Assembly (NCBI GenBank): GCA_958496175.1
Contig: OY292274.1
Location: 14,777,689 to 14,841,688 of the forward strand
Length of the DNA: 64,000 bases
Direction: 5' to 3'
Source: Sisyra terminalis
Lineage: Eukaryota; Arthropoda; Insecta; Neuroptera; Sisyridae
Shown here piece by piece: positions 45,984 to 57,577 of this stretch (the first letter of the stretch is position 1; every line of letters starts with the position of its first letter). The notes under the pieces are model-generated. The model made no database searches and was not told the origin of the DNA. It worked only from the letters and a program-made list of their open reading frames with translations. A program made the position numbers and the translations under genes.

Positions 45984-47077
45984 AGGATCAGTCCAATTCA
46001 GTCGGTCCAGCACTGGTCGCTTGATTATTATTTTTTAATTCTGATTTTTTGAGTACTATCACCCCAACATGTTGGTAGTTCAATTTAATCGTTATTTTAA
46101 TTTTATTGTTTAAGATATATAATATATAATATATATTAAGATATATAATATATATAATTCTCTCTGATAGCTAATAATGTATGTACGTACCCATAGTCAT
46201 TGTCGAACACCAAGATTAGTCGATGACTATGGGTACGTACATACATTATTAGCTTTCAGAGAGAAGTATATGTCTTAAATTTCATATATGAATAACAGTT
46301 TGCCCAGATTTTAGGTAGTTTTGTGTAAAATTCCCTTTTTGCCAAGTATATGTCATATATTAAATGGTTAAATACATTATAGTCACCTACTAAAGTATGC
46401 ATTATTTTGACATTTTGTGCTTGCAATATCTCTGCTACTAGTCAAATCTCAAACTCCAAATTTTAGGTGCATAATACTATCGTACAGTACTATAATGAGG
46501 TGATATATCAGATTTTATCTGGTCCTCCACCAGAGATATTGAGCTCAGAAAATTGTAAATTTAGAAAATTTCCAAATTTTGTTATTTTTTATTTTAAAAA
46601 GGCTTAAAGTCTCAGACTTCAAATTTTGTTTTCGAATACAACTAGTACCTAATTGTTTGTAAAAAAAGTTTTAATGTGTAGACTCTTTCCCTTCCTTCAC
46701 AATCTTTCCGTGAAAATTGGAGTTTTTACAAATGAGAGCTAAAAATTTAGGCTCAAATTTCACCCCTTAGTATTTAGGTGAAAACGTCTTGCTACAACCT
46801 TATAGCTTATATTTTCATGAACACACTGCTTTTAGTTTCATTTTGATAGGACAAATAGGGCCTGAGATAATCAAGTTTCCGCCAACCCTTGCAAAAATGT
46901 CTGCACCTAGTAAAACTAATATGGCCACCACTGGAAAACCAAAAACAATAAAATTAAAATAATGATGAAATTGAACTACCAACATGTTGGGGTGATAGCA
47001 CACAAAATTTTTTTTTTTTTTAAATTTTGGAGCAACCATTTAATTTATTTTTGCACCATTTTATTTGGACTGACCCC
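45984..47077. mobile_element. TA-flanked element with nested inverted repeats
   Basis: The outer ends aggatcagtccaat (45984) and the complement of atttggactgacccc (to 47077) are flanked by TA (45982-45983 and 47078-47079). A stronger inner pair lies at about 46053-46112 and 46948-47001 (actatcaccccaacatgttg and its complement). No transposase is recognisable in the 1094 bp, although a 74-codon minus frame exists at 46815-47039. A separate long hairpin is inserted at 46158-46264. Confidence 0.7.
46158..46264. repeat. Near-perfect hairpin, arms of about 44 bp
   Basis: The arms ttctctctgatagctaataa... (46158-46201) and ...ttattagctttcagagagaa (46221-46264) are reverse complements with a single internal mismatch (t/a in gatagc versus gaaagc). 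The loop of about 19 bases is cgaacaccaagatta with its neighbours. RNA from either strand would fold into a microRNA-precursor-like stem. A very young foldback element is the simpler explanation. Confidence 0.85.
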
Positions 47078-47079
47078 TA

Positions 47080-48711
47080 ATGTAAAACAATGAAATTAAT
47101 AATCAAAAATTTGTATCCTTTTTGTTTTGGAACGTAACAAAATAAAGTTGTAAAAATTTATTACTTCTACATATTTTCCTTAGATTGTTTGATAAAGAAT
47201 ATCGTTAGATAATATATTTACAATAATTTGTTTGTTCCGAAACTGTGATTGCGAATAACGTTTACAGATTATTAAATTTTGTATTAATACCTTTTATAGA
47301 CAAGAGGAAGAGATTAAGGGATTACTTATTTAGCCTTTGAAAGTTCGAAAATTCATATTATAGTTATCTCTAATATTGAATTTAGGATATACATTAGACA
47401 AAGTTTGGGAAAATTTGAAACAATAATTATAGCTCTAGTAGTCAAAATACGATTTGATTTTCCTTGACTTTAAAAATCAAATTATTTTAAATCATAACTT
47501 ACCTGTTAGAGTTATCAAACAAATAGATACTTATTTATCAATAGGACCAATACATTTTATCTTTTATAAAGTGGAAAAAAAAATAAATGTGTTTCGTATA
47601 AATAGAATAAAAGGGCATATGTGAAAATAATAGGTTTGAAATATCTAAATACGTTATACATATGTAAAGTATTTTCGTTGCTATATTTGCGTCTAACATG
47701 TTTTATAAATTTCCAGGTAGCTCTCAAGCTGCATCGATGTTGTCATGGTGACATTCGAATTGAAATCTGATGGAATTGACGGAAACCGTATGTTCAGTTC
47801 CTGAATACTTGGAAAAACTAATCCTACATACCGTCATACATTGCGATTACCTATATAGATGTATGTAGGTGACGTAGGTATTTTCGTTTAAATAAAGGAT
47901 CGAATATGAAGTCAACCTTAATCTTTACAATATTTAAAGTTTGTATCAACTCATCGATAGACGAATTCCGTATAGACTAAGTTATCAAATGCTGTAACCT
48001 AGGGGAAATATTTCACAAGTCAGGTATTTAATTAAATGGCAAAAAAATACGTTATTAATAAAATGATGCTTTATTTGAGATTAAAAGTATTTTAACTGTG
48101 TACTTGTGATGATAATTATTAACATTGCAGGCGCTAAAAATATTCTTGCTTTTGCAACAATATAAAGCAAAAAAAGTTTAGTCTTTTTAAATCATTAAAT
48201 TATATTTGTTTAAGATTTCAAATTAAGGTACCATTGTATTTCTATAGATCCTAATCAAGCTTTACTTGTAAGACAAGAATATTTTTTTCGTTTAGTCGCT
48301 TAATTATCTGCAGATATTAGTTCCTTAAATTTTCTAATGATTAAAAATTTAGCAGCATTGATTTTTGATGTGATTATATACCATATATTTTGGATTATTT
48401 AAATTTACAAATTCTGGCTATCAATGTATATGACAATCAAGGTTCTTTTCACTAAAGAGTTTCTTATGGTGGAAGACTACTTATAATAAGGGTCTTCTTA
48501 TACCCTATCAAGGGATGAATGTGACTTTATAAATAGCAAAAATTTATTTTTCTCTAATTTATGAATGATTTCTGAACTTCTAATTTATAAATGAAAGATA
48601 TATCATAAGAAATGGTTCAAGAAAGTTGAAGTACTTTTTTCTTCATTATCTTCCAAGTATCATAACGATTTACATATACATCTCTTGTTATTCCGGTAGC
48701 AATAAACATAA
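47080..48711. other. No recognised gene; possible exon-like patch at 47710-47830
   Basis: Most of it is AT-rich. At 47710-47830 a less AT-rich stretch follows an acceptor-like ataaatttccag (47706-47717). Read from there it gives VALKLHRCCHGDIRIEI and a stop. I recognise no protein, and this is weaker than a gene call. Confidence 0.2.
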
Positions 48712-49180
48712 TCTATACTAATATATAAAATTTTTACGTCTGTCTGCACATTTCGATTTTGAACCCAATTTTAGGGTAAATATTTTTTCAAGAGGCCCTT
48801 ATTCCAAATTTAATATTTTTAAAATTTTTGTCTGTCTGTCTGTCTGTCTACCTGTCTGTGTGTCCCGATTTACCTAAAGAACGGAACCACAAAATTTAAT
48901 GAAATTTGGTATTAAGATAGAACACAATTTCCCACATACTATAAGCTACTTATCATTCCAAAAAAATAATAAGGGAAGGTACTCCCAAGGGATGAAAACA
49001 TAAATTTTTACACTAGACAGGTGAGTTATATATCATTTGAAAGGTAATTTAAAGTTAAAAAATTATCTGTAAAAATATTTTTAGTTGAACTGATAACAAG
49101 CACAGTAAATAAATTCAATTTAAATTTTAAAAAATTGCCTATTTGAAATATAAACCTTTATATATATAAAACACATAGTT

Positions 49181-49280
49181 GATATTAATAGCGTAATGGC
49201 TTACGTATCTAACATTCTGATGCTCCTTATTTTAAAGACGTGGGTTCGAATCTTACAGTAACCTTTTTTTTATTTTTTTT
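49181..49280 (+). ncRNA. tRNA-like Pol III promoter module in Helitron copy 2
   Basis: A box tagcgtaatgg (49189-49199) and B box gggttcgaatc (49242-49252) keep the same spacing as in copy 1, with T runs at 49264-49280 as a possible terminator. The sequence between the boxes differs from copy 1 at only a few positions. Confidence 0.6.
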
Positions 49281-50821
49281 ACATAATTGTTGTAAAAAGA
49301 CCCTAAGAGTTACTCAATAAGGAAATATTAACGAAAAAAAGTAATAGTAGTAGTACTAATAATAATAATAATAAACGTAATAAAACTTATGGTACAAACG
49401 TTTTTAAAACCGTGCATTCATAAAATCTTGTATTTATATATCCCCTCTAACTGATGAAATTTTAATATTCCATGTATTCCTTTTAAGAAGTTGACATCTG
49501 ATTTTTTTTTTTGAAAATTCCTACCCTAAAAGAGTAAAAGGGGTGACTAAGTTTTTATGAGAAAATTTAGAGTTAATCAACAATCAAAATTTTGAATTGC
49601 ATAAGTGTTATTAATAAATAAATAATTAATTAATAATAAGTTTCTGTTTTTGTTATATAATTTTAACTACACCATTTTAAAGAACGTCATTTTACTAAAT
49701 TAATATGAAAGTTAATGTAGTCGGTACTTATACCAAATAACATAGAGGCGGTTTTTAATTTTTGTTTGTTTTTCAACAATCAGACTTTTTTAAAATCTAT
49801 TTTTTATGAATCAAGGATTGTGACCTGGAGCAATTATTTAACATTAAGGGAGCAATTTTTTGTCATGTATTTCATTATCAATCAAAAATAAAAATCTTCC
49901 AAACCCAACTTTTCTTCGGTATTTAGAAAAATTTGAAATCAATTATTGTTATTGAAAATAAATAAAATATTCGAAAATCCTTCCACGCTTTTTATCTATT
50001 TCCAACAATTTTATATGTACAATGTGAAAATGTCCGATATCGAATTGCTTTTTAGTCATAATAATCAAAATAAAGGTCATAATTTTTTTCGTTTTACATT
50101 CTATTTTACAATATAAATGCATATTTTTGTCGATGAAATTTGGAAAGTGTTTTTCTTATACGTTGCAGATATATAATAAGAAAAGGTTTTTTGATAATTT
50201 CTTCTCTAAAAGAGTGAAAAATGATCTAATAAACAATCGAAATTTCAAAATTAATTATCAAAGTACCGTTAAAAACGAAACGTAATTACCCTTTATTACA
50301 TAACATAGTTGGTTTAATATTAGAAACAGAAAGTTTGGGTCTACTTAAAAATTTAAACTCTAATAAATATATCTGAAAATGGTTAAGTTCATAAGTGAGC
50401 ATTATGTTTTTGGCTTTCACATATTGTAAACCTGAAAATCCGATCTACGTAATCACAAATAAATACATTAATGAGCGAATATCGAATAGCGAGAAATTCG
50501 GTCAACTGAAAGAAATTTTTTTAATTATATAGTTGAAATTCAGATATTTTAATAAGTGCATAGATATATAATGGTTATACTTGATGGAGGAACTGGGTTT
50601 CGTTCATTTGAACAAATTTTAATTTCGCCGTAGTTTTGTACATTTCAGTAGTGTAAAAGTTGAAACAATGAAATGGGATTTCTACTAATATTCTAAATAT
50701 CTAGGCGAGTGTTTTGATAACTTTTGACTGTTCTAAATCATAATTATGACTGACTTTTTTGAACTTAACGATAGTTTTTATTTAGGTATAAATGGTGATT
50801 GATTTACGAATTAATTGGTTC

Positions 50822-50841
50822 ACGGTAGGTATACCTACCGT
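50822..50841. repeat. 20-bp perfect palindrome in Helitron copy 2
   Basis: The sequence acggtaggtatacctaccgt is its own reverse complement. The same palindrome is kept without change in copy 3 (60971-60990). Confidence 0.9.
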
Positions 50842-51111
50842 AGGTATACGAAATAGACCATACTCTTTTTAGATGTGTATAAATATTTTTTGAAAATTAA
50901 TTGATCATTATATACAACTTTTTATTCTAAGTACTTAATAGTTTATTAAATGTGTCTTTTTAAAGTTGACAAAAAGGTGTTTTTTAATATGATTATGTTT
51001 TTCGTAAAAGAAATAAGAAAAATAATTTTCATATTCCACTACAAATAGCAAATCGAAAAAGAATATATAACTACAACTACGTTACGCAGACGAAGTCGCG
51101 GGGTCGGCTAG

Positions 51112-51529
51112 TTGTAGTAATAAAAATATTATATAATTGTTTATTTATATAAAAAAGACATTATTAACTCTTAAATCATACTAAAATTTTAAATCAATCA
51201 GTTAGGTCAATTCTAAAACTTCCTCAAATCTTTCTCTACATAACTTTAAATCAGAAATAATTGATATTTGGGAAAACAACTCCGAAGTAAAAAAGTCAAA
51301 ACAATTAACAATTTGTTGGCTACATGAAAAATTTTTTCAAATTAAAGAGTTATATAACAAAAAAAAGAAGAAGGAAATACCTAAATTTAGTTAATTATTT
51401 AATACGGACAACAAATATTAAACCATCACTAAAGCTTTTATTCTGAAAAATTTAGTTGCAAAACAATTTTTTTGTTTATTATTGAATTAATAGATTGTAT
51501 TTATTTATTGTAATTTAATTATTTTAAAC
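51112..51529. other. No gene seen
   Basis: AT-rich DNA between a Helitron and a PLE. Confidence 0.35.
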
Positions 51530-51591
51530 AAGAAGACAATTCAAGTTGTATAAGATCGGTTTTTTTTTGTTTAATTTTTTTCATATTTAAT

Positions 51592-51632
51592 TAGCTACGT
51601 TTCGTTACGTATCGTAACTTCATCAGGCTTCT
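51592..51632 (-). ncRNA. Hammerhead-ribozyme-like motif, left PLE arm
   Basis: This is the inverted copy of the motif at 53366-53408. On the minus strand it reads gaagc, then CTGATGA, a 6-bp stem gttacg/cgtaac with loop ata, GAAA and cgtagc. It lies in the left arm, so an RNA read leftward from the element would contain it. Confidence 0.55.
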
Positions 51633-51781
51633 ATAAAAAAATTAAAATAATTACAAAATATGACAATCATACATAAATTTCAAAACTATAATAATATACA
51701 TATAATATAGATAATATAAAATATTTGTAATTAAATAATAATAACTAACTCAAAATTTAAAAACTAACAAAAACCCACATC

Positions 51782-52440
51782 ATCTGGAAAACTTCGACAT
51801 TCCTGTCATATCATCCAATTTCTCATAAAGCGAGTGTTGTACTGGGACTATTATATAGATCTATAAATTTGAGCCATGAATCGTTTAATGAAAAAAATAT
51901 GATGAATGTGATTAATTCACTTAAATTAAATAATTATCCAAGATTTTTTATCAATAAATGTATTGAAAAATATAAACGTATACATCTAAGTGAGAAAGAA
52001 ATAATTCTGAAAAAGGACAATCTTAATAATAATAATAACAATACTGTCATAAAAAAGAAGAAAGAAGAGAATCGGTTCAGGTTCCCATTCCTGAAGAGCC
52101 TAGCTCCGTCGATTAGTTTATGATTCCGTGGAATGGATATTCATACAGTGGAGCAAATTTATAGTTAAAAGATAGAGATAAACTATTAAAAAATTCAAAT
52201 ATTATTTATAGTATCCCATGTTCATGTAATAAAGTTTATATTGGACAGAAAAAACAGTATCTGTGCAGTAGAATTTTTCAACATGAGTACCTAGTTGTAG
52301 AAAGGCTGACAAATTAAAGGATAATACTGCGTTATGTCTTCATCACCTAGAGACTTAGACCTAGACCTTCGATTCGATTTTAATAATGTCAAAATTTTAG
52401 ATAAAGAGAATAGTTATTTTCGATACATATGCGTAAAGTG
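51782..52440 (+). pseudogene. PLE protein C-terminus with GIY-YIG endonuclease (relic)
   Basis: The frame around 51782-52120 contains WKTSTFLSYHPISHKASVVL followed by LYRSI and LKLNNYPRFFINKC, the linker region after the reverse transcriptase in Penelope-like proteins. It ends with a Lys/Asn-rich stretch and a stop at about 52121. From 52201 another frame reads IIYSIPCSCNKVYIGQ, the GIY-YIG start with the conserved Cys-x-Cys and YIGQ, and RIFQHE follows. A later piece holds RFDFNNVKILDKENSYF (after 52370). Frameshifts separate the parts. In active PLEs this endonuclease opens the target site. Confidence 0.75.
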
Positions 52441-52454
52441 AGGTTTTCTAGTAG

Positions 52455-53062
52455 GATGAAATTGATGCACGAGCTGAAGGGACTCGTGCGCCTACCCCCA
52501 CTTGCCTGGCGGCCTCGTGAGGGTAATTAATTATTGTTATTTATATATGAAAAATTTGAACTCTATAGTAAGAATAATTTATAGAAAAATTATAAATAAA
52601 AACAACATTTTAGTTTAAACTACAGTCTAAATAATTACCTATATTAATTATTTCTTATCAACGTTTATTTAGGTATCAATTTATTTTAATTTTTCGCACT
52701 GTTATTTACTTTCGCTCACGGTTTCTCTACTTTCGCGCACGCTTGCCACCACGATGAGAAAACGGCTCTTTACCCCCGCCACACAACGCACGAAAGTCCA
52801 ACTTTAGAAGCAGTCGTTACAAAAAGTTAATTACAAACGTAATATTAATGAAATGATTCACATATTTTTAAAAGATACTATAAATTTTAGAACAGACACA
52901 GAAAATTTAAGTGAGATATTTTCTAATTTGTTTTTAAATTTAAAAAAAAATAGTGTAAAAAAGTTTAAATTGGTGAACCTATGTTTGAATAACGCGGGGT
53001 TGGATATTAGTTGGGCTCATTAGGCCAATTTACATTACATTACATTACATTACATTACATTA
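52455..53062 (+). mobile_element. Nested retroelement or SINE-like insertion ending in (TTACA)n
   Basis: Inside the PLE lie two less AT-rich patches (52462-52530, ctcgtgcgcctacccccact; 52700-52800, acttcgctcacgg-like and cgccacacaacgcacgaaag). They are followed by gggctcattaggccaatt and a pentanucleotide tail at 53029-53062. A short tandem 3' tail is typical of non-LTR elements and SINEs in insects. No coding domain is recognisable, and the 5' boundary is a guess. Confidence 0.35.
53029..53062. repeat. (TTACA)n short tandem repeat
   Basis: About seven perfect tacat units. It is not the insect telomere repeat (TTAGG). Confidence 0.9.
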
Positions 53063-53365
53063 AGGAATTTACATGTAATGTGTATGGGTAGAGTGTGTAA
53101 TTTTTAAATTTTTATTTTTTTATTGAATTTAAATTGAAAATATTTTATTTTTGTGAATCAAGGTATTTTATTAAATAATTTTATTATTATATATTTAATT
53201 ATTTATAAGAATATCTTTTAAAGTATTTGTTATATTTTGAAATTTTTAGTTAGTTATTATTATTTAATTACAAATATTTTATATTATCTATATTATATGT
53301 ATATTATTATTGTTTTGAAATTTATGTATGATTGACATATTTTGTAATTATTTTAATTTTTTTAT

Positions 53366-53408
53366 AGAAGCCTGATGAAGTTACGATACGTAACGAAACG
53401 TAGCTAAT
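53366..53408 (+). ncRNA. Hammerhead-ribozyme-like motif, right PLE arm
   Basis: The order is agc (stem I), CTGATGA, a perfect 6-bp stem II gttacg-ata-cgtaac, GAAA, then cgta|gct, where gct can pair with agc to close stem I. The very short stem III (A-C/G-U) is the style reported for PLE hammerheads, which act best as dimers. There is one extra A between CTGATGA and stem II compared with the consensus. Predicted cleavage follows GTA. Activity is not shown. Confidence 0.55.
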
Positions 53409-53469
53409 TAAATATGAAAAAAATTAAACAAAAAAAAAACGATCTTAAACAACTTGAATTGTCTTCTTA

Positions 53470-55016
53470 TTTAAAAAAATAAAACCTGAGATCTGAATTT
53501 TATCATTTAAATTTATTGTTTACATGGATTAATTTTAACACTGCAATGAAAATCGCATTTTAGAATCTTTTCGAATGCAGTTTATTCAGAAAGATAATTG
53601 TGTTATGTGCAAAACTCGCATAAGCCATCATCCTATTGATCCTTGGAAAAACTTGGAAAATTATTAAATTCGAGATTGAGTAATGTTTTCCAGGAAAAAG
53701 AAAATCAAATTGCCAATATACATTAATGTTTTATGCTGTTATTTATTATGTTAAAAGTTAAAAGCTAAATTTGAATTTTATAATGACGAGGGTGAGTGTT
53801 TTTCCAGTGAAAGCACAGATAAGCTCCATTTTCTTTATTTATGTTAACAAAACGGATTGCAGCGTATTTAAACGGACAACTTCTATTTGATGTTAATATT
53901 TCATCGTTTTAAACCATTTTGTCTGTATAAAAGCTCATCTATTTCTAGTTCACTTTCAAAATAAAACATCAACAATTTAATAAAAATATTCAGTTTGTAT
54001 TTTTGCTTTCAAATAAAATATAACTTTTTATTTAGAAGAAACTCAATTTAACTTTTATAGTTTTTCATAATTGGGTAAGTTTTCGCCCATAAAATGCCCA
54101 AGTTGGCATAAAACTTTAATCGTAGAAAATGATAAGTGAAATTAATAATTGCTTTCAATTTGGTCCATCAAAAACCGCAATTGCTCCGTAATAGCGACCA
54201 AACCGATAAAATAGTCATTTTTGTACAAACAAAGGCAATGAAAGAAGTCGGAAGTTCTGATGAAATAAAATGCATTATTTAATCAGAACTCAATCTTCGT
54301 ATTTGTCCTGAAAAAATTCCTGTAATTGTTTCATTGAAGTGAACGGAGACTGCACGTAAAATTATTTTTATTTTTCTTAGTTTATGATCTTTGGAAAAAA
54401 ACCTAAATGCAACTTAGTAGCGAAATAATTTTTACATGAGACATCATAGATAAGTATGTAGAATTATAAAATTCGCATGCGTAACTAAAACTTAAGAAAG
54501 GAAAACTATAAAAATATAAATTCGAATATAAATATATAGAAAGTATTAAATTGCAATGGTTCAAATTATATGTAAATGAAATGAAAAAGAAATCTGAAAA
54601 GTCAATTATCCTTCTGATATTTTATAATATAATTTAGCTTGATTTGATTCCACTCGAACTAAACCAAATTACATGCATAGCATGTATTTACATTTTACAT
54701 TTATGCATCGTCAGTGTTTCGAATATATATTGGTCGTTAATATAATGATAATTGGCAATTAAATTATGCATATTACCGCAGAAATCCAAAATTAGTCAAA
54801 TAAAGAATATTTAGACGAAGTTTACGTAAAAATTATTTTTATCGTAGTATCTTCAAATTTCTATTTAAAGAAAAAATAATAATATTTAAAAAATCTGGAC
54901 AGACTTAATAGTCTTCGTTAATGCTAATTTCGTGACATAAGCAAAGAAATATGCTCTTTTTTTCAAAAAATATTTCTTCAATAAATAGAAATTATAGTCT
55001 ACGTTTTTTTTATACC
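53470..55016. other. No gene seen over about 1.5 kb
   Basis: AT-rich DNA. A TATA-like tgtataaaagctc at 53923 followed by cagt-like initiator words is noted but has no gene nearby. Confidence 0.3.
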
Positions 55017-55513
55017 CAGTAATCCCCGTTTTACGGATGCTCGTTTAACGGAAATTCGATGTTACGGACTTGGTTAATTAAGTATCAAAATTTCGGTATA
55101 CAGATGAAATATTCGCAATTACGGACAATATATGTAAATTTTTTCTGCTTTGCTTACATTTTTTGTAAGGAGTTTCATACATTAAATATTAAAAAAATAT
55201 TTAGTGCATACAGTTTTTGCTTGGTTTTGTTATACGGATAATTCCGAAATAATTATCAAACGTTCTTATGAAGTAGTATTCGATGTTTTACGGTAAATTG
55301 CAGTGCTAATATTTACGCTCTATATTTAGTGTGATCTATAGTAAAATTGCAATCATTTACGAGTATTTTTACTAGTTAGAAAATATCTATAACTTTCAAA
55401 TAGGATCTCATAGTAATAGTGGTTTCGTTTAATGGATTTTCGATTTACAGTTTGGAACTGTATTGGACTAGTTTATGAAAAATGCATCTTGTTCGTAAAG
55501 CGGGGGATTACTG
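55017..55513. mobile_element. Tigger/pogo-like short element
   Basis: Inverted ends cagtaatccccgttttacgg (55017) and the complement of cgtaaagcgggggattactg (to 55513). TA follows the right end (55514-55515) and tata precedes the left end. Several acgga/acggt words repeat inside (cggatgctcgtttaacgga, gttacggac, attacggac), a pattern seen near pogo/Tigger ends. The 497 bp hold no transposase. Confidence 0.65.
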
Positions 55514-55515
55514 TA

Positions 55516-56344
55516 TAGTACTTTTTACATTCTTTTTTGTTTTATTTATATGCAATTAATCAGTAAATCCTATTGAATCACTCCTCAGGTGTGAAAGTAC
55601 TCAATACATTACATGCAGACACTTTCAAAAAGCCCAAAATAATATATGTATTGTATTAATCAAAAATAACTATTGCTGTTAAGTATTTATACAGTTTATC
55701 TATATATTTAAAGATGAGATTATCAAAGTAATCAAGGACTCAAAAATCAATAAAACACCATGTGAAGATAAAATTGCAGCCGAATAATTTAATATATGAA
55801 TGACAATGGAATTAAAATACTGGTCAATATGCTGTTTATGATACTGGAATAATACCCAATGATTAGCAAGCATCCTCGTTTATATCACTTTGTAAAAAGA
55901 ATAGAGCAAGAGAATGTTAGGATCCCAGAATAATATGTTTAAAAAATGTAAATGTATTTTTGCAGTGAAATAACGCAAGTCTAAAATGAAAATATTTTTA
56001 ATAGGAAACGTAAAACATCAAATTTCCGGTTCCGAAATTCCCTAAAACGGATAAGTACTGGCAGTTCTGTTCTATAATATTCGTGAAGTGAATTTAAGTG
56101 TTAATCATTGCGCAAATCTATTCCCGAATGCATTATTATTTGGTAAAAGGCAAGTAAATCGATTTAATCTCTACCTTACTATGTTTAAAAACTAGCGACT
56201 GTATACTTACCTTAGAGAAATTTAAAAAAAAGATAACTAAAACTACTACGAGAAAATTTGTCTTCTGATTCTGAAATAATGGATATACAAGTAAATTCGC
56301 CCATGTCAACTACATAATTCGTTATTAATAAAACTTTAAGAAGG
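55516..56344. other. No gene seen
   Basis: AT-rich DNA without recognisable features. Confidence 0.35.
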
Positions 56345-57130
56345 AAAAATTTCAAACCTCCAAAATTAGTGATAGTATTAGATGGGCATCAGTTCAGTAT
56401 AAGAAATTGTGTGTTAACTACTAATGTAACTATTAAGGCATTGGGACATAACATTGATGAATTTCTCTTAAGTAATTCCTCCATTAAAAGAATTCGTTGG
56501 GAATTAAAAGTGAGAAGACCACGCAGAAGCTTTAAAAGTCGATTTCCAAAATGTATACTGGATACTGTAACGATTCATTAGGATGGAAAATTCTTCGTAG
56601 CCTTAAATGTATAAAAAATCAAAAGAAGCTCGTTAACTGATAGTTATTTCATGTGGTAATAAGGATAAGTTGTCCAACTTTGGTAATTGGACTACTTTTC
56701 AGGAAGAAAATAGGGACAGGCAGCTTGGAACGTCATTATTGACTGGAATCTTGAAGATAAAGTATATACAATTTTTGTGATACTATTGCTTCACATATAG
56801 ATTGTATTAATGGGACTTGTCTGCTTCTTGAGCAGAAACTAAGTAAAGAAATGCTGACTTTTGCTTGCTGCCATTCATCTAAGAATTATTATTAAAAGGC
56901 ATGTGTGAAGAAAAAATCAGTAAGACAATAAAAAAGTCTTGACATTCGATTGTTGAAAAATGTCCGTGAAAATTGGAAAAAAATGATTTCAAGAAAATAC
57001 AGAGTAGTACAGATAAGTTATCATGCCTCAATGTATCAGAATTGAACAAAAGGTTACAAAATATTTTACCTAATTGAGTTAACTAAAGAAATCACTAAAG
57101 ATGACTCTTGAGAATTAATTTACTGGTATT
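56345..57130 (+). pseudogene. Relic of a repetitive transposase-like protein (H-W-D-G-K family)
   Basis: A 70-codon frame (56369-56581) reads VIVLDGHQFSIRNCVLTTNV and continues to the stop in TIH*DGKF, where the usual Trp of HWDGK has become TAG. Other frames continue GQAAWNVIIDWNLEDKVYTI (about 56710-56770), CDTIASHIDCINGTCLLLEQ and KLSKEMLTFACCHS (about 56778-56880). I know these signatures from a multi-copy protein family in arthropod genomes; conserved Asp residues in HWDGK and CDTTAS and the terminal C-x-H are compatible with an RNase H-like transposase core. I cannot name the superfamily. Stops and frameshifts make it a pseudogene. Confidence 0.55.
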
Positions 57131-57577
57131 AACTATTGACATCCAACGCTAGACCTTGACTGCAATGCAATTAAGTCTTAAAAGCACCAGGTGATTTTTT
57201 ATGCTTTTTAAAGGGCATGAAAGTATACGAAAAAAATAGACAAATGGATCTCAAAATCAGCTTCACAGAAGTTCTGCCAGCATTTATGGTTTTAAATAGA
57301 TGAATTGTCAATCTTGTCTCTTTTTAACGATGATGTAGACTAAAAACCAAAGGTAAAAATTATATAACGATTAAATGCTATATCCCACCGTAAGAAGAAC
57401 TCAATGGCTCACTTTACGGCTAGTCTGGCAAGTAATAAAATACGTTTTATTTAATACTAAGATATATAAAAAGGGTTCGCTTTTTTTAATTTTAGAGAAA
57501 AACATCGATGATTTGGTTTCAATCAAGGATAAAAAATATATCCTGAATAAAAAAAAGTAAATCTTGTAAAGAAGAAC

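Larger units (their letters stand above)
48712..51111 (+). mobile_element. Non-autonomous Helitron, copy 2
   Basis: The start is A|TCTATACTAATATATAAAA (TC at 48712) and the end gaagtcgcggggtcggCTAG|T (51108-51111). At 2400 bp it is colinear with copy 1 plus the block missing there (about 50530-51060). It carries the tRNA-like module at 49181-49258, a tctg-rich tract near 48830 and a 20-bp perfect palindrome at 50822-50841. The antisense frame seen in copies 1 and 3 is broken here by small gaps near 49490. No Rep/helicase is encoded. Confidence 0.88.
51530..53469 (+). mobile_element. Penelope-like element 2 with inverted terminal repeats
   Basis: Two arms of about 245 bp, 51530-51774 and 53223-53469, are almost exact reverse complements. 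Between them lie the C-terminal part of a PLE protein with a GIY-YIG domain (next entry) and a retroelement tail insertion ending in (TTACA)n. PLEs often carry terminal repeats in inverted or partial arrangement. Each arm holds a hammerhead-ribozyme-like core. The reverse transcriptase is mostly gone, so the element is dead, but the closely matching arms suggest a young insertion or gene conversion between them. Confidence 0.75.

Noticed and set aside
46815..47039. 74-codon minus-strand frame as a small membrane protein
   Set aside because: It covers the inner terminal repeat of the element at 45984-47077 and has no recognisable motif.
53029..53062. Telomere-like repeat
   Set aside because: The unit is TTACA, not the insect TTAGG, and the run is short and embedded in a retroelement.
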